Shown here piece by piece: positions 1 to 9,166 of a stretch of 64,000 nt of DNA (its first letter is position 1; every line of letters begins with the position of its first letter). Below the pieces are notes generated by a model. It saw only the letters and a program-made list of their open reading frames with translations, made no database searches and had not been told where the DNA came from. Where the stretch lies: positions 1,674,001 through 1,738,000 of the forward strand of contig JALJCQ010000009.1 of assembly GCA_023091665.1 (NCBI GenBank), read 5' to 3'. The position numbers and the translations under genes are program-made. The stretch is from Pythium myriotylum (Eukaryota > Oomycota > Peronosporomycetes > Pythiales > Pythiaceae).

Positions 1-543
1 GAAGGAGCGATCGGCTCTCGCTTCAAGATTGATGCGACCTACATCTCACCTCACGTGGAGATGGCTGACCGTTTGGAAGCTGGTTCGAAGATGTTTGGCA
101 CGCCTGTGAATGTGTCGCACTGGTTTGCATCGCTCCTGTCACCAGGCGCGCGCAAATTCCTGCGCAAGATGGATCGCATCAGCATTCGAGGTGTGGACAC
201 GCCACTCACCGTGTACACGTTTGATGTGACAGTGTTCAAGAAAGGATTCGGAACGCCCAAGATCGACCCCGTGACGGGGATGCAGCAGCCTGTTGATTTT
301 GAGAATGATCCTGAGTACATGGAAATCCGCGAGGGACTTGAGCCGGCGTTCCTTGAGTCAGCAGCCAGTGGAGTTGAGGCGTATATTGCTGGCGACTGGC
401 CAAAGGCTCGACACTATCTAACCCATGCTCAGCAGATCCGTCCAAGCGACGGGCCGTGTAAATATCTCATGGCTGTGCTCAAGGAACACAATTACGAGGC
501 TCCGATGGATTGGAAGGGCTACCGATACGTTGCAGGATACTAG
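1..543 (+). CDS. Adenylate/guanylate cyclase, C-terminal fragment
   Basis: The reading frame is open from base 1 to the TAG at 541-543, so this is the 3' end of a gene that starts outside the window. The first ~65 residues match the C-terminal half of a class III nucleotide cyclase catalytic domain: a GSRFKIDATYISP stretch, then MADRLEAGSKMFGTPV, then LSPGARKFLRKMDRISIRG. This is the part that helps form the active-site dimer making cAMP or cGMP. A helical tail follows (about residues 100-160, with a TPR-like segment around GDWPKARHYLTHAQQIRPSD), as in protist cyclases fused to channel or transporter modules. Whether such a membrane module lies upstream cannot be seen. The choice between adenylate and guanylate cyclase cannot be made from this fragment. 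Confidence 0.85.
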   Translation, partial: EGAIGSRFKIDATYISPHVEMADRLEAGSKMFGTPVNVSHWFASLLSPGARKFLRKMDRISIRGVDTPLTVYTFDVTVFKKGFGTPKIDPVTGMQQPVDFENDPEYMEIREGLEPAFLESAASGVEAYIAGDWPKARHYLTHAQQIRPSDGPCKYLMAVLKEHNYEAPMDWKGYRYVAGY

Positions 544-845
544 CCTCCAGAGAATTCTTTTTACACTGGCTTACATTTTATGTTCTCGCTTAACTTCATG
601 CATGTTCTGCTTCTTCCTTGTTCAATAAACTCCCTCTGATGCCATACTACTAGTAATACAAAACGATATCTTTTTCTCCTGGCAGGGAGTTTCGGCGCAT
701 CTCAATCGTTTTGCGGCGATGTGTGCCACCATCGTACAACAATTGACCCCAAATCCTTGTTGACAGCCGGATCGAGTCTCGCTTCTCGCGTCACTGCACA
801 TGTTCTCGACATCTATCACCGATGCTGTATCGGATAGAGTCGGTC
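544..845. other. Convergent 3' spacer, nothing supported
   Basis: 302 bases lie between two convergent stop codons (541-543 on + and 846-848 on -). The sequence is AT-richer than its surroundings and contains TTCAATAAAC near 620, which could serve as a 3'-end signal for the upstream gene. Short open frames here have no recognisable composition or homology. No RNA gene was seen. Confidence 0.5.
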
Positions 846-2429
846 TTATGCATTTTCTCGAGAGAGATCTTGGTGTCTTCGATTTGATGCGGCGCGAGAA
901 GCCAAGTCCTTGGCAGCAAAGTACTCTCCCGAGTCGAACATCTTCTTTCCCTCAGAAAGCTTCCGATTCAACAACACGCTTCTTGCAGCGAGTAAGACGC
1001 CGTCGCTCACGTCTCCTCTCGCTTGTAGACTTGGTTGCTGTGCTCGCGCTTGCATCTCTCGAGCAGCGGCTACCCGCGGGTGCGATGCCCAGCCACCACG
1101 AGCCAGAGACTGCTGTTGATGCTCCTTCTGGGGTGCGTTCACCGCATCGTGACCACTCCAACCACCTATTCCCGAATCGCCAGAGAGCTTGATGTGCTTG
1201 GCCTGAGGTTTCATCACTGGGCTGTACGGCTCTTCATCCTGATTCGAGCCCGATGAAATTATATTCATACGGGGAGTGACGTCAGAGAACCCAGCTAGGC
1301 CGCCTTCGGTACTCCTTGCCTGCTTTGACGCCGCTTCCATTTCGTAGTCAGCCGAATCAAACCGCTGGCGATCCTTCAGGTTTTTACGGAAGAGAATATT
1401 TGCTGCGACAAGTTTGCCGTATTTGTGGCTGCTTCCTGTAGAGGGCGAGGCGGCTGCCTGGTTTGACGCCGGAGACGTGGGTCCTGCCGGGTTCGGAGTA
1501 GCCTCCTTGGCAGCAATGAAGCTTTCTTGTTGGCGAAGCAAGGTGTTCCGTCGAAGGTCCATGGCAGACGACTTGGTCGCTAAGGCTCCGTACTTGCTCG
1601 GGTCTGGTCGAGCGCTGAACGCGCCCCCGCGGCCACCTCGAAGGGACGGACTCATCTGGTTGCTGCGAACAGCGGCGGCCTGCGCGGCCGAGGGCGAGTT
1701 CACTGGGCTCGACGTCGTGGCTTCCACGTTGATCGTCATGGGCGACGGTGTTCGCGCGAAAGGGAGCGCGTGGGGATCCAGCGCTGGCTCGCCCATGTCT
1801 TCCATCGTGGCGTCCGTGGACACGCCTTGCCGCGCGAGCTGGTAGTCGGCCGAGTCGAAGTGGCGTTTCTCTTTGAGCTTTTTCTGGATGAGGATGTTGC
1901 GAGCCGACATCGCCGCGCTCGCCGACTTGGTGCTGTTGCCGAGCGCGCCGTACGCTCGCGTGCGCGGAGAGGCCTCGACCGCGGCGCTCGTGGTCTGGTT
2001 GTCGTCGCTGGCTTCGGTTCCATCTGTCCCCATGGCGTTCGCGAAGACCCGTCGCCCGTGGCTCGGCGAGAGCGCGGGCGCGCCGTCTGCCGCGCCTGCT
2101 GGCGTCTCCATGGCCTGGCGCACCATCTTCATGGCGTAGTCGGCCGAGTCGAAGCGCTTGCGCTCCGAGAGCCGGCGGTGGAGCACCTGGTTGCGCGCCG
2201 AGAGCGCCGCGGCCTCGGCGCGCTGGCGCGACGCGTCAGGCTGGCTGGCGGGCTGGCCGGCGGGCTGGCTGGCGGGCTGGCTGGCGGCCGCCGGGGGCGC
2301 GATGTACATGGCGCGTCGGTGGGACGAGGGCGTGGTCGTGTGCAGGTCCATGCCGTGCCACTGCGAGCGGCCGCCGGGCGCCGCCGGCCCGGGCGAGCGC
2401 GACACGAAGCGCGCGCGCTGGTCCTCCAT
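846..2429 (-). CDS. Multi-repeat endosulfine-motif protein
   Basis: A 527-residue unspliced frame from ATG at 2427-2429; the frame stays open upstream to 2540, but this ATG is the natural start. It carries four copies of the hallmark of endosulfine/ARPP19/Igo proteins, FDSGDY: FDSADY at residues 93-98, 191-196 and 357-362, and FDSGEY at 478-483. Each follows a basic helix of the type RN-x-L-x-x-K-L-x-E-K. A fifth, degenerate copy without the FDS core lies near residues 280-309. Three copies are preceded by a KYGAL/AYGAL/KYGKL segment. In known proteins the serine of this motif is phosphorylated by Greatwall/Rim15, turning the protein into an inhibitor of PP2A-B55 and promoting mitosis or quiescence. 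The linkers are disordered and rich in Ser, Pro and Ala. Function here is inferred from motif identity only. Confidence 0.8.
   Translation of the reverse strand: MEDQRARFVSRSPGPAAPGGRSQWHGMDLHTTTPSSHRRAMYIAPPAAASQPASQPAGQPASQPDASRQRAEAAALSARNQVLHRRLSERKRFDSADYAMKMVRQAMETPAGAADGAPALSPSHGRRVFANAMGTDGTEASDDNQTTSAAVEASPRTRAYGALGNSTKSASAAMSARNILIQKKLKEKRHFDSADYQLARQGVSTDATMEDMGEPALDPHALPFARTPSPMTINVEATTSSPVNSPSAAQAAAVRSNQMSPSLRGGRGGAFSARPDPSKYGALATKSSAMDLRRNTLLRQQESFIAAKEATPNPAGPTSPASNQAAASPSTGSSHKYGKLVAANILFRKNLKDRQRFDSADYEMEAASKQARSTEGGLAGFSDVTPRMNIISSGSNQDEEPYSPVMKPQAKHIKLSGDSGIGGWSGHDAVNAPQKEHQQQSLARGGWASHPRVAAAREMQARAQQPSLQARGDVSDGVLLAARSVLLNRKLSEGKKMFDSGEYFAAKDLASRAASNRRHQDLSRENA
2241..2290. 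repeat. GGCTGGCTGGCGG tandem repeat inside a coding region
   Basis: A short GC-rich tandem array of ggctggc/gggctgg units. On the minus strand it encodes the low-complexity run of QPAS/QPAG units (about residues 51-64) near the N-terminus of the endosulfine-motif protein. It is a simple sequence tract that probably varies in length between isolates. Confidence 0.7.
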
Positions 2430-2810
2430 ATTGCGAGTGGCGCCCCGTAAGATTTCGCGTTCTTTCTTTTCTCGGCCCCGTCGAAAAATAAAAAATAAAA
2501 AACCGCGACCGGAGGTTACGAAAAACACAGACACTCGCAAAAAAAAAAATATCGCGGGCAGCTGATGAGGGAAAAAAATGGAAAAAAAAATCGCGATCCG
2601 GAGCCCGGTATCCGGACGTCCCGAATCCGGAGACTGCGACTCGTCCGGAAGTTGAAGCGCGAAACCGTCGTTGAGTTCACAGTCTGCATATCACCCAGCA
2701 CAGGTACGAATTGGACAGGAAGAACGGTAGTGTTCACGATCTCTGATTGGCTGAAAAGATTAGCCTGCCGTGCACCAGCGATAGCTGGCGGCAACATTGG
2801 ACACCTTTGA

Positions 2811-4095
2811 GTGAGCATGATCAGCAGCGAGTCGAGCGACGAGGAGTTCGAGACGCTGCACAAGACGCAGGCCGAGCCGCGCAAGAAGCGCCGCGTGGAC
2901 GCGCCCAAGAAGCCCGTGGAGAGCGTGGCGAGCGATGGTGACAAGCCCACGCCGTCCACCGACGTGGTCTTGCCCGAGATGTCTCGCGAGGAGAAGAAAG
3001 CCATCCGCAAGAAGAGACGGCTGGAAAAGCGCGAGGAGCTAGCCAAGGAGCTCAGCGAGAAGAGCCGAAGAGAGACCGAGCAGGAGCGACAGCTCAAAGG
3101 CCGCGCGTACACGCTCAGCATCGCGGTCCCGGGCTCCATCGTCGAGAACGCCCAGACCAAAGAGCTCAAGTCGTATCTTGCCGGGCAGATCGCTCGTGCC
3201 GCGGCGATTTACCAGGTCGACGAGATTGTCATTTTCGATGATCAGCTTGGCTCGACCAAGGGAGACGGCCAGAAGAAGCGAGCGAACGACCCCCACGTGT
3301 TCATGATGCGCATCCTACAGTACCTGGAGACCCCTCAGTACCTTCGACGAGCGTTGTTCCCAATGCATGCCGATCTGAGTTGTGCAGGCCTACTCAACCC
3401 ACTCGATTGCCCTCACCACTTGAGAAGCGATGAGTGGAGTGTCTACCGTGAAGGCATCGTTGTCGACCGCCCACTGAAGGAGAAAGAAGGCTCTCATGTG
3501 AATGTCGGCCTCCAGAAGGAGGTCGTCGTGGACAAGCGAATTCAACCAGGCATCCGTGTTACGGTCAAGATCGATGAGACGACCAAGGATTTCAAGAAGA
3601 AGAGTAAGTGGCTACGTCATTGAATGTGTCGAGGCGGTTTGACTGATGGTCGATTTTGTTCTCTAAACAGTGGTCGGCAAGCTCGTATCATCCGCAGAGC
3701 CTCGCGAGCAGATTGGCGTGTATTGGGGCTACACAGCTCGCTATGCGTCCAGCCTGAACAACGTATTCGCCGAGTGTCCCTTCAAAGGCGGGTACGACCT
3801 GAAGATCGGAACATCCAACAACGCGAACGTCTCGGTCGACGACGATGGATTTCAACTGCCTCGCCATAGCCACGCTCTGATTATGTTTGGTGGTCTGGCC
3901 GGAATCGAAGAGTGTGTAAACGCGGACGAGACGGTTCCAGTCAGCGGCGAAGACGCATCAACCATGTTCGATGTGTGGGTTCGGACTTGCCCCACGGATG
4001 GAAGCCGCTCGATCCGCTCTGAGGAAGCCGTGCTCATGTCGCTCGCGACCTTGCGCAAGTCTCTCACCAACAGCAATAGAAAGTCCGTGTCGTAA
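2811..4095 (+). CDS. SPOUT1: SPOUT-class RNA methyltransferase (SPOUT1/C9orf114 family)
   Basis: Two exons, 2811-3603 and 3671-4095, joined across a 67-bp intron (GTAAGTGG to AAACAG) that restores codon ATG; 405 residues. The start is in frame at 2811 after a stop, although a second ATG lies 6 bases on. The N-terminal ~100 residues are a charged, disordered, nuclear-type region rich in Lys and Glu. Then comes the family core: a beta strand YTLSIAVPGSI, the KSYLAGQIARAAAIYQVDEIVIFDD segment, and the second half with VGVYWGYTAR-like and IMFGG glycine-rich motifs typical of the knotted SPOUT fold that binds S-adenosylmethionine. Animal members methylate RNA and are needed for spindle and kinetochore integrity (CENP-32). 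Its 5' end faces that of the endosulfine-motif gene. Confidence 0.85.
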
Positions 4096-4276
4096 AGTGA
4101 AGTGGCTCTACGCAAACTCTAGTGTAAAGTGGAGAATGCTCCTTTACTTGATTTACTTGTGTTGCGGACTACTTTGAAGTACAATCGCTAAGTTGAAAAT
4201 CGAAGCGGGCTTGCTTTAGTAGGTGACGCCCGAGCTAAGTTACGTTGAACGCTATGCAGAAGAAAGCTACGATGCT

Positions 4277-6739
4277 CTAGCTGGTTTGGCGCTTGGTCGA
4301 TGGGCACTTCTTATAACAGTGGAACTGTGGAACAAAGAGAAGTCAGACCTCCACAAAGTTACACGTATCTCACACGTTCTGCTCACCTTGCGAGTGCACA
4401 TGAGAGTGCGGTTCTTGCCGCAGCAGCAAAGCTCTTTGCAGACAGGACATCCGTCAGCGAAGACACTGTCGCTGTGCTCCTCCACCATCTTCTCAGCACA
4501 CTTCTGGCAGAAAATGTGCGGGCACTTGTTACACCGAACGTTCTTCTTGCGCAGATTACCGCATCGGTGACAAGACGCACGGTGGCGCATGTGGACATCG
4601 TGGAGGGCTCCGCCAAGGCTCGCACTCATGTCCATCAAAGCATGGCCTCCAAGGCCGAGGTGAGTGGAACCGTCAGGAGAGGCGCTGGGGTCCATGTATC
4701 CACCGTAAGCTTGGCTGCCGTACGCATTCCCATGGAGTCCGTTCGAGTAGTGGCTGTCGCCAAGATGTCCCTGATGATAGTATGGAGAAGTGTTTCCCCC
4801 ATGACCACCCGTCGGAATCGTGAGAGGGTCCAGCCCATGGCCAGCAACCGAACCTTCGTGTTGGTTGTGGTATTGCGGATAATCCCACAGTCCGTTGTTC
4901 GTTGCTGTCGTGACGGACTCCTGGTGGTATGCCGTGGAGACGCCCGAGGAGAACGAGCTGGAGACTGTGCTGGCGCCGCTCCAGATGTCGTCGTCGCCGG
5001 AGTACAAGTAACTCGCCTCGTTCGGGCTGAGCGACGGCATTCCGCCGAGTTTTGACGACCCACCCGTGTCGTTCGAGTGTGCGAGCAGCGCCTGCTCGAG
5101 CTGGTCGACGAGGCTCGCGCCGTCTTGCAGTGAAGACGGCAGCCAAGACACGTTGTCGACTCGCTCGATTGCACGAGCACTCGTGCTCCACTGCCGCAAG
5201 AGCGGCAGTGCACGCCGCATCGAGTCCCGCTCGAGACTGGAGACGCGCAGGAGCACGTCAATGTGGGAGAACTCATGGATGTAGTGGCACACGAGCGACC
5301 ACACCTGTGCGTTGAACGGTGGCGGCGGTGCAACAGCGGGCGAAGGGTGCTGCAGCGCCCAGCCATGGGAGAACGACGACTCCTGCCACTGACGAGCAAA
5401 GCGAGCGTCGCCACCCTCAAGTCGCTGCCACACATCGAGGTGGGTTGGCAGGTTGAGCGTGTGGGCGAAAAAGCCCGTGAAGAAGGAGCCACCCTGCTCC
5501 GAGTACACAGCGTAAATCCATCCGCTGGGCACAATCAGTGTCGCTCCACTCTTGACGCTGCACTTGATGCAGCGGTCGACGCGGTCCGCGAGAAACACGG
5601 AGGAGAACGGAACCTTGGGGTCTGTCTTCCATTCTCGGAACGTCTCGATGTGGGCAGCCGAGGGCTCGATGAGGAACACGTCGACGTCGCCATTGGAGAC
5701 CGCAATCCACATCGACTTGCAGTCCGGAGCGACGGAGAAGTCGAAGAACGCGCCCGGCCCACACAGTGTGCCGTAGCACTCGGGGTTTGGCTCGCGGTTG
5801 GTCGCGCCGCTGGCGTTGGGCAGCAGGAAGTTCCAGTCGATCTCGCTCACGGCCACGGGCGGTGCAACCTCGTGGCGGAAGGCAGTCTCGAGCACGCGAA
5901 ACTGGGCCGTGAGTGGCGCGTCTGCTGTGGGGTGGTTTACGCGCGCTTGCCAGCCGGTGGCAGACAACTTGAAGCTTTCCTGAGAGCCCACATCGAGGCC
6001 ACGCACTGTAGAGGCCGTGTTGGTGAGAAGCGCGCTAATGTCCTGGAGCCCGACCACGGGCAGCGCGCGCACGAGCCCGGCGACGCTCCAGTTGCTGTCG
6101 AGCACGAGCAGCGGCTCGTCGAGCGGGTGGAACTTGAAGTATGTCGGCGCAAAGTCATGCGGCGAGACGGCGCGCACGCCAGCGCGCGCAAAGACCGCGG
6201 CGCGCAGCGTTCGCCGGAAGAGCTCGGTGTTCTTCTTGTAGTGGGAGCCGAAGGCGTACTGCTGGTGTCCGTGGACGTGGCTGTAGGGCGAGGAGGACGA
6301 GTCGAAGCGGTGGCGCTGCACGGGCAGCGGCGCGTAGGAGAGGTCGTCCATGTCGACCATGGGGGCTGCATCTACGAAGCAGAAGCGTGAGCGTTGGCGT
6401 GGCGCGTCGCAGGGATGTGTGGGCCAAGAACCTACCTTGGTACTTGAGCGTGGCGTGGCCCTGCTTGGTGCAGGGCGGGCAGGCGAACTTGACGATCTCC
6501 ATGGCGTCGACCTCGTTGACGTGGATGCAGCGTCCGTGGTACCACGTGGCGCAGTAGTGGCACTCGACGAGGAACTCGTTGACGCGCGGGTCGTGGGTCG
6601 CTGGGTGGCCGCAGACGCACATGCCGGAGGTCGCGGTGGAGCGGAGACGCGGATGGCCAAGTGACAGTGCGAAGAGCTCCGCGCGAAGAGGAGGAGGAGC
6701 GAGGAGAGGAGGAGGTCGACGGCGAGGGCTGCAGATCAC
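4277..6739 (-). CDS. PHD finger-JmjC-C4 zinc finger protein, JmjC probably inactive
   Basis: Three exons: 6436-6739, 4387-6371, 4277-4324. The introns are 64 bp (GTAGGT/CGTAG) and 62 bp (GTGAGC/CCACAG); 778 residues. A start at 6622, directly before the PHD finger, is the alternative. Residues 41-90 are a complete Cys4-His-Cys3 PHD finger (C41, C43, C60, C63, H68, C71, C87, C90, with W66 in the H3K4me-reader position). Residues ~180-410 resemble the JmjC region of KDM7/PHF8, but the iron-binding H-x-D reads F310-x-D312 and the distal His of GWIHAV is Tyr (Y388). A long Ser/Gly/His-rich linker follows. The C-terminus is a Cys-rich domain of CxxC pairs like the CDCA7/R1-type zinc finger; its last pair (CYKKC) appears only after splicing the final exon. 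Likely a chromatin reader. Confidence 0.8.
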
Positions 6740-8220
6740 GACAGTTACGGTTTCGAATTCAGCGCGCCCGGGGTAATCGGCGCGCGCGAGGAGGTCTCGC
6801 TGGACGGCGCCTCTTCTTCAAGTGAGTGGACCCACCCACTCACTCATCCACGAGCTGCCGACCGCACACGAACAAACTGACTGCAAGCTGGCGGAGTGAT
6901 GGTCGGGGGGGCTGGCGGCGCAGAGCCGGGGCGCCGTCACTCGCGGCGGCGGCGTGCTGCGTGCACTTGGGGGGCTCGGGCAGTCTGCTGGCGAGAAGAT
7001 CGCGGACGCCACGTCACAGCGGCGGCGTGACCGACGCACTTCGTTCTCGGCGACGAGGGCGCCAGCAGCGCGGAGGACAGCGGAAAAAGGGGATGGAAGG
7101 CGAAGAGTCTCGGCTGAACCCACGAGTGTCCGTCGTGCGGGGAACCAACCGCGGAACAAAGGCAACGCCACTTTCGGCAACATCCTGCCGCGCGAGCAGA
7201 GCCAGGCTCGGCGCGTCTGTGAAATAAGACCTGAGATTGGGCTTTGCGCTCCTCGCCTCGGCCGGTGGATGGGGCGGGCGAGCGCCGCCATAGAGAGAGA
7301 GAACGCGGCCGTTCATGTCGCGCCAATTCGGATGACTGGCAGGTGCACCAGGCGCGAAGTGCGGGCTAGGGCTCGCGCGCCGCACCAAGCCTGTGGCCAC
7401 GGAGAAGAACCAAAAATCTCAGGGGGGGGGGGGGGGGAAATGGGTGCGTCCGGCCCGACCGACCGCCCCGACCAAGACGCCGCCACGGTGCGGAATTCAT
7501 ACTCGCCGTCCAGACCTCTACGTACCTCGCCCGATTGGACCGAGCGCCGACGCGACGCACCTGCCCCGCGAGGAGGAGGCTGCGCAGTGTAGAGAATCTC
7601 CCCTCGCGCCGTCCCCCTCTGGCGCGTCGCGTCGTCCGCTCGTGCTCGTGACAGGCCGGGATTGTGTCGCGCCTGGATCGGCAGACCCATCAAGCCCGTT
7701 TGGAGCGTACACGGTCACGCATCCAGGATTACGGCGGCCCCGGCGCCACCGAGTGTAGCCGGAGCCGCCCTGTTTGCTCTTCTCAGACGCCACTCTGATC
7801 ATCACGCGCGCCGCAACGCGCCCGTCACCCGAGACTCGCTTTCCGCAGCCGCAGCCGCTGGACCGACTCGACGCGCGCGGCGTCTTAGTCCACGCGCGGA
7901 GCTCTTCGTTTCTCACAGAGAGACATCTTCATTTTGGGCGAGAGCTCACTTTCCCCCATGACGAAGACGGACACTGCAAGATTGGTTCTTGACGCATTAC
8001 CAACGGCATGATCAAGGAGTGATGGTCGACAGCTGGGACATGTCCTCAAGAGATCACCTGCTTTTTGGCTGTGGCACACCTTCTTTTGACACTTCCCGGG
8101 TACCGATTAAGGAATCAGATGTGGCATCTGATGCGAGCTGAGTCCTTTGCGTTTCAGAAGGTCTGAGTCCTTCTGGCCAGGCTGCGCACTCGCTGTCTTC
8201 GAAAAAGCCGCCCGGCGAGT
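6740..8220. other. GC-rich 1.5-kb spacer without a supported gene
   Basis: This is the longest stretch without a gene in the window. It separates two divergent genes. Several frames on both strands stay open for 60-210 codons, but they overlap one another, are dominated by Arg, Pro, Ala and Ser, and show no motif, as expected of GC-rich noncoding DNA. It contains a 16-base run of G at 7422-7437. Promoters for the flanking genes should lie at its ends. No tRNA cloverleaf was recognised. Confidence 0.5.
7422..7437 (+). repeat. Homopolymer of 16 G
   Basis: A perfect run of sixteen G residues within the GC-rich spacer, preceded by aaaaatctca and followed by aaatgggtg. Such tracts are length-unstable and may be affected by sequencing or assembly error. 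No coding role is seen. Confidence 0.9.
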
Positions 8221-9140
8221 ATGGGGAACGCCGCGACCAAGGCCAAGGAGGCCACGAGCAAGGCCAAAGAGGCCCACGCGCAGCACAAGAGCAAGCCGAA
8301 GAACAACAAGAACGTCCAGAACCAGAAGATCCAGACCGCCAAGGCCACGGGCGTGCTCGCGCTGCCCGAGCGCAAGCTCAAGCGCGTGCCGGCCGAGGTG
8401 CTCGAGCTCACGGCGCTGCGCACGCTCGACCTCTCGCAGAACCGCCTTGAGGAGCTGCCGAGCGACATCAGCAAGCTCACGAGCCTCAAGACGCTCAAGC
8501 TGCAGAGCAACGTGCTCACGACACTGCCCGATCTCTCGGCGCTCACGGCGCTCACCACGGTGCGCTGCGTGACCCCGCCGAGAGTCTCCACCCATCCTGA
8601 CTGACGCTCTTTTGTCTCTAGCTCGTTCTAGACGGCAATGCTATCGACAGCATCCCTCACGGACTACCACCGAACCTCACCAAGCTCTCTCTTAAAGGCA
8701 ACCAGCTGCGCGCAATCCCACAGGCCATCACGTCGCTCGCACAGCTCAAAGAGCTTGATCTTTCGGAGAACCAGCTCACGGAGATCCCGTCGCACATCGC
8801 TCAGCTCGGGGAGCTGGTGGATCTATGTGTAGACCGAAACGGAATCCGTGCTCTTCCCCCGTCACTTGCGCAGTGCGGAAAGCTTAAAGTCCTGTCAGCT
8901 CGCCATAACCAACTCGTTGGGCTTCGGAAGGGTGAACCGACGGCTAATCAAAGCATAGCGCACGAGATTCTCGCTTCATCGATTGTCCAAATTATGAATT
9001 TGGATGGAAACCCGATGACAAAGTTCGATCTTGAAGCCATGGAGGGCATCGACGCCTTCTTGGAGCGTCGCACCCAGCTAAAGAACAAGGAAATCCACGG
9101 TGGTCTCAGCACTGACACAAGTCTATGCGGCCTCGACTAA
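8221..9140 (+). CDS. LRRC57: Leucine-rich repeat protein, LRRC57-like
   Basis: Exons 8221-8559 and 8622-9140, with a 62-bp intron (GTGCGC to CTCTAG) that falls in phase 0 inside the repeat array; 285 residues. The protein begins Met-Gly-Asn, a typical N-myristoylation signal, followed by a Lys/Ala-rich helix, as in animal LRRC57. About seven short repeats of the type L-x-x-L-x-L-x-x-N-x-L-x-x-L-P cover residues 45-250. The C-terminal cap around FDLEAMEGIDAFLERR matches the end of LRRC57, which closes with a similar LEGYDKYMERF block. Expected to be a membrane-anchored scaffold; the cellular role of the family is not well known. The name rests on length, the N-terminus and the C-terminal cap. 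Confidence 0.75.
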
Positions 9141-9166
9141 TGACGCACGTACGAGGTGCATGCGTT

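Noticed and set aside
4267..4386. Read-through C-terminus of the JmjC gene after TRKV
   Set aside because: It replaces the last CYKKC of the zinc finger by unrelated residues; a 62-bp GT-AG intron restores the motif and gives a near stop.
5263..6390. 375-codon plus-strand open frame opposite the JmjC gene
   Set aside because: It lies antisense to strongly supported exons of the PHD-JmjC gene; the composition is that of a GC-rich shadow frame (Arg, Val, Glu) with no motif.
6818..7760. Long open frames on both strands in the GC-rich spacer
   Set aside because: They overlap each other in several frames, are dominated by Arg/Pro/Ser/Ala and show no family motif, splice pattern or start context.
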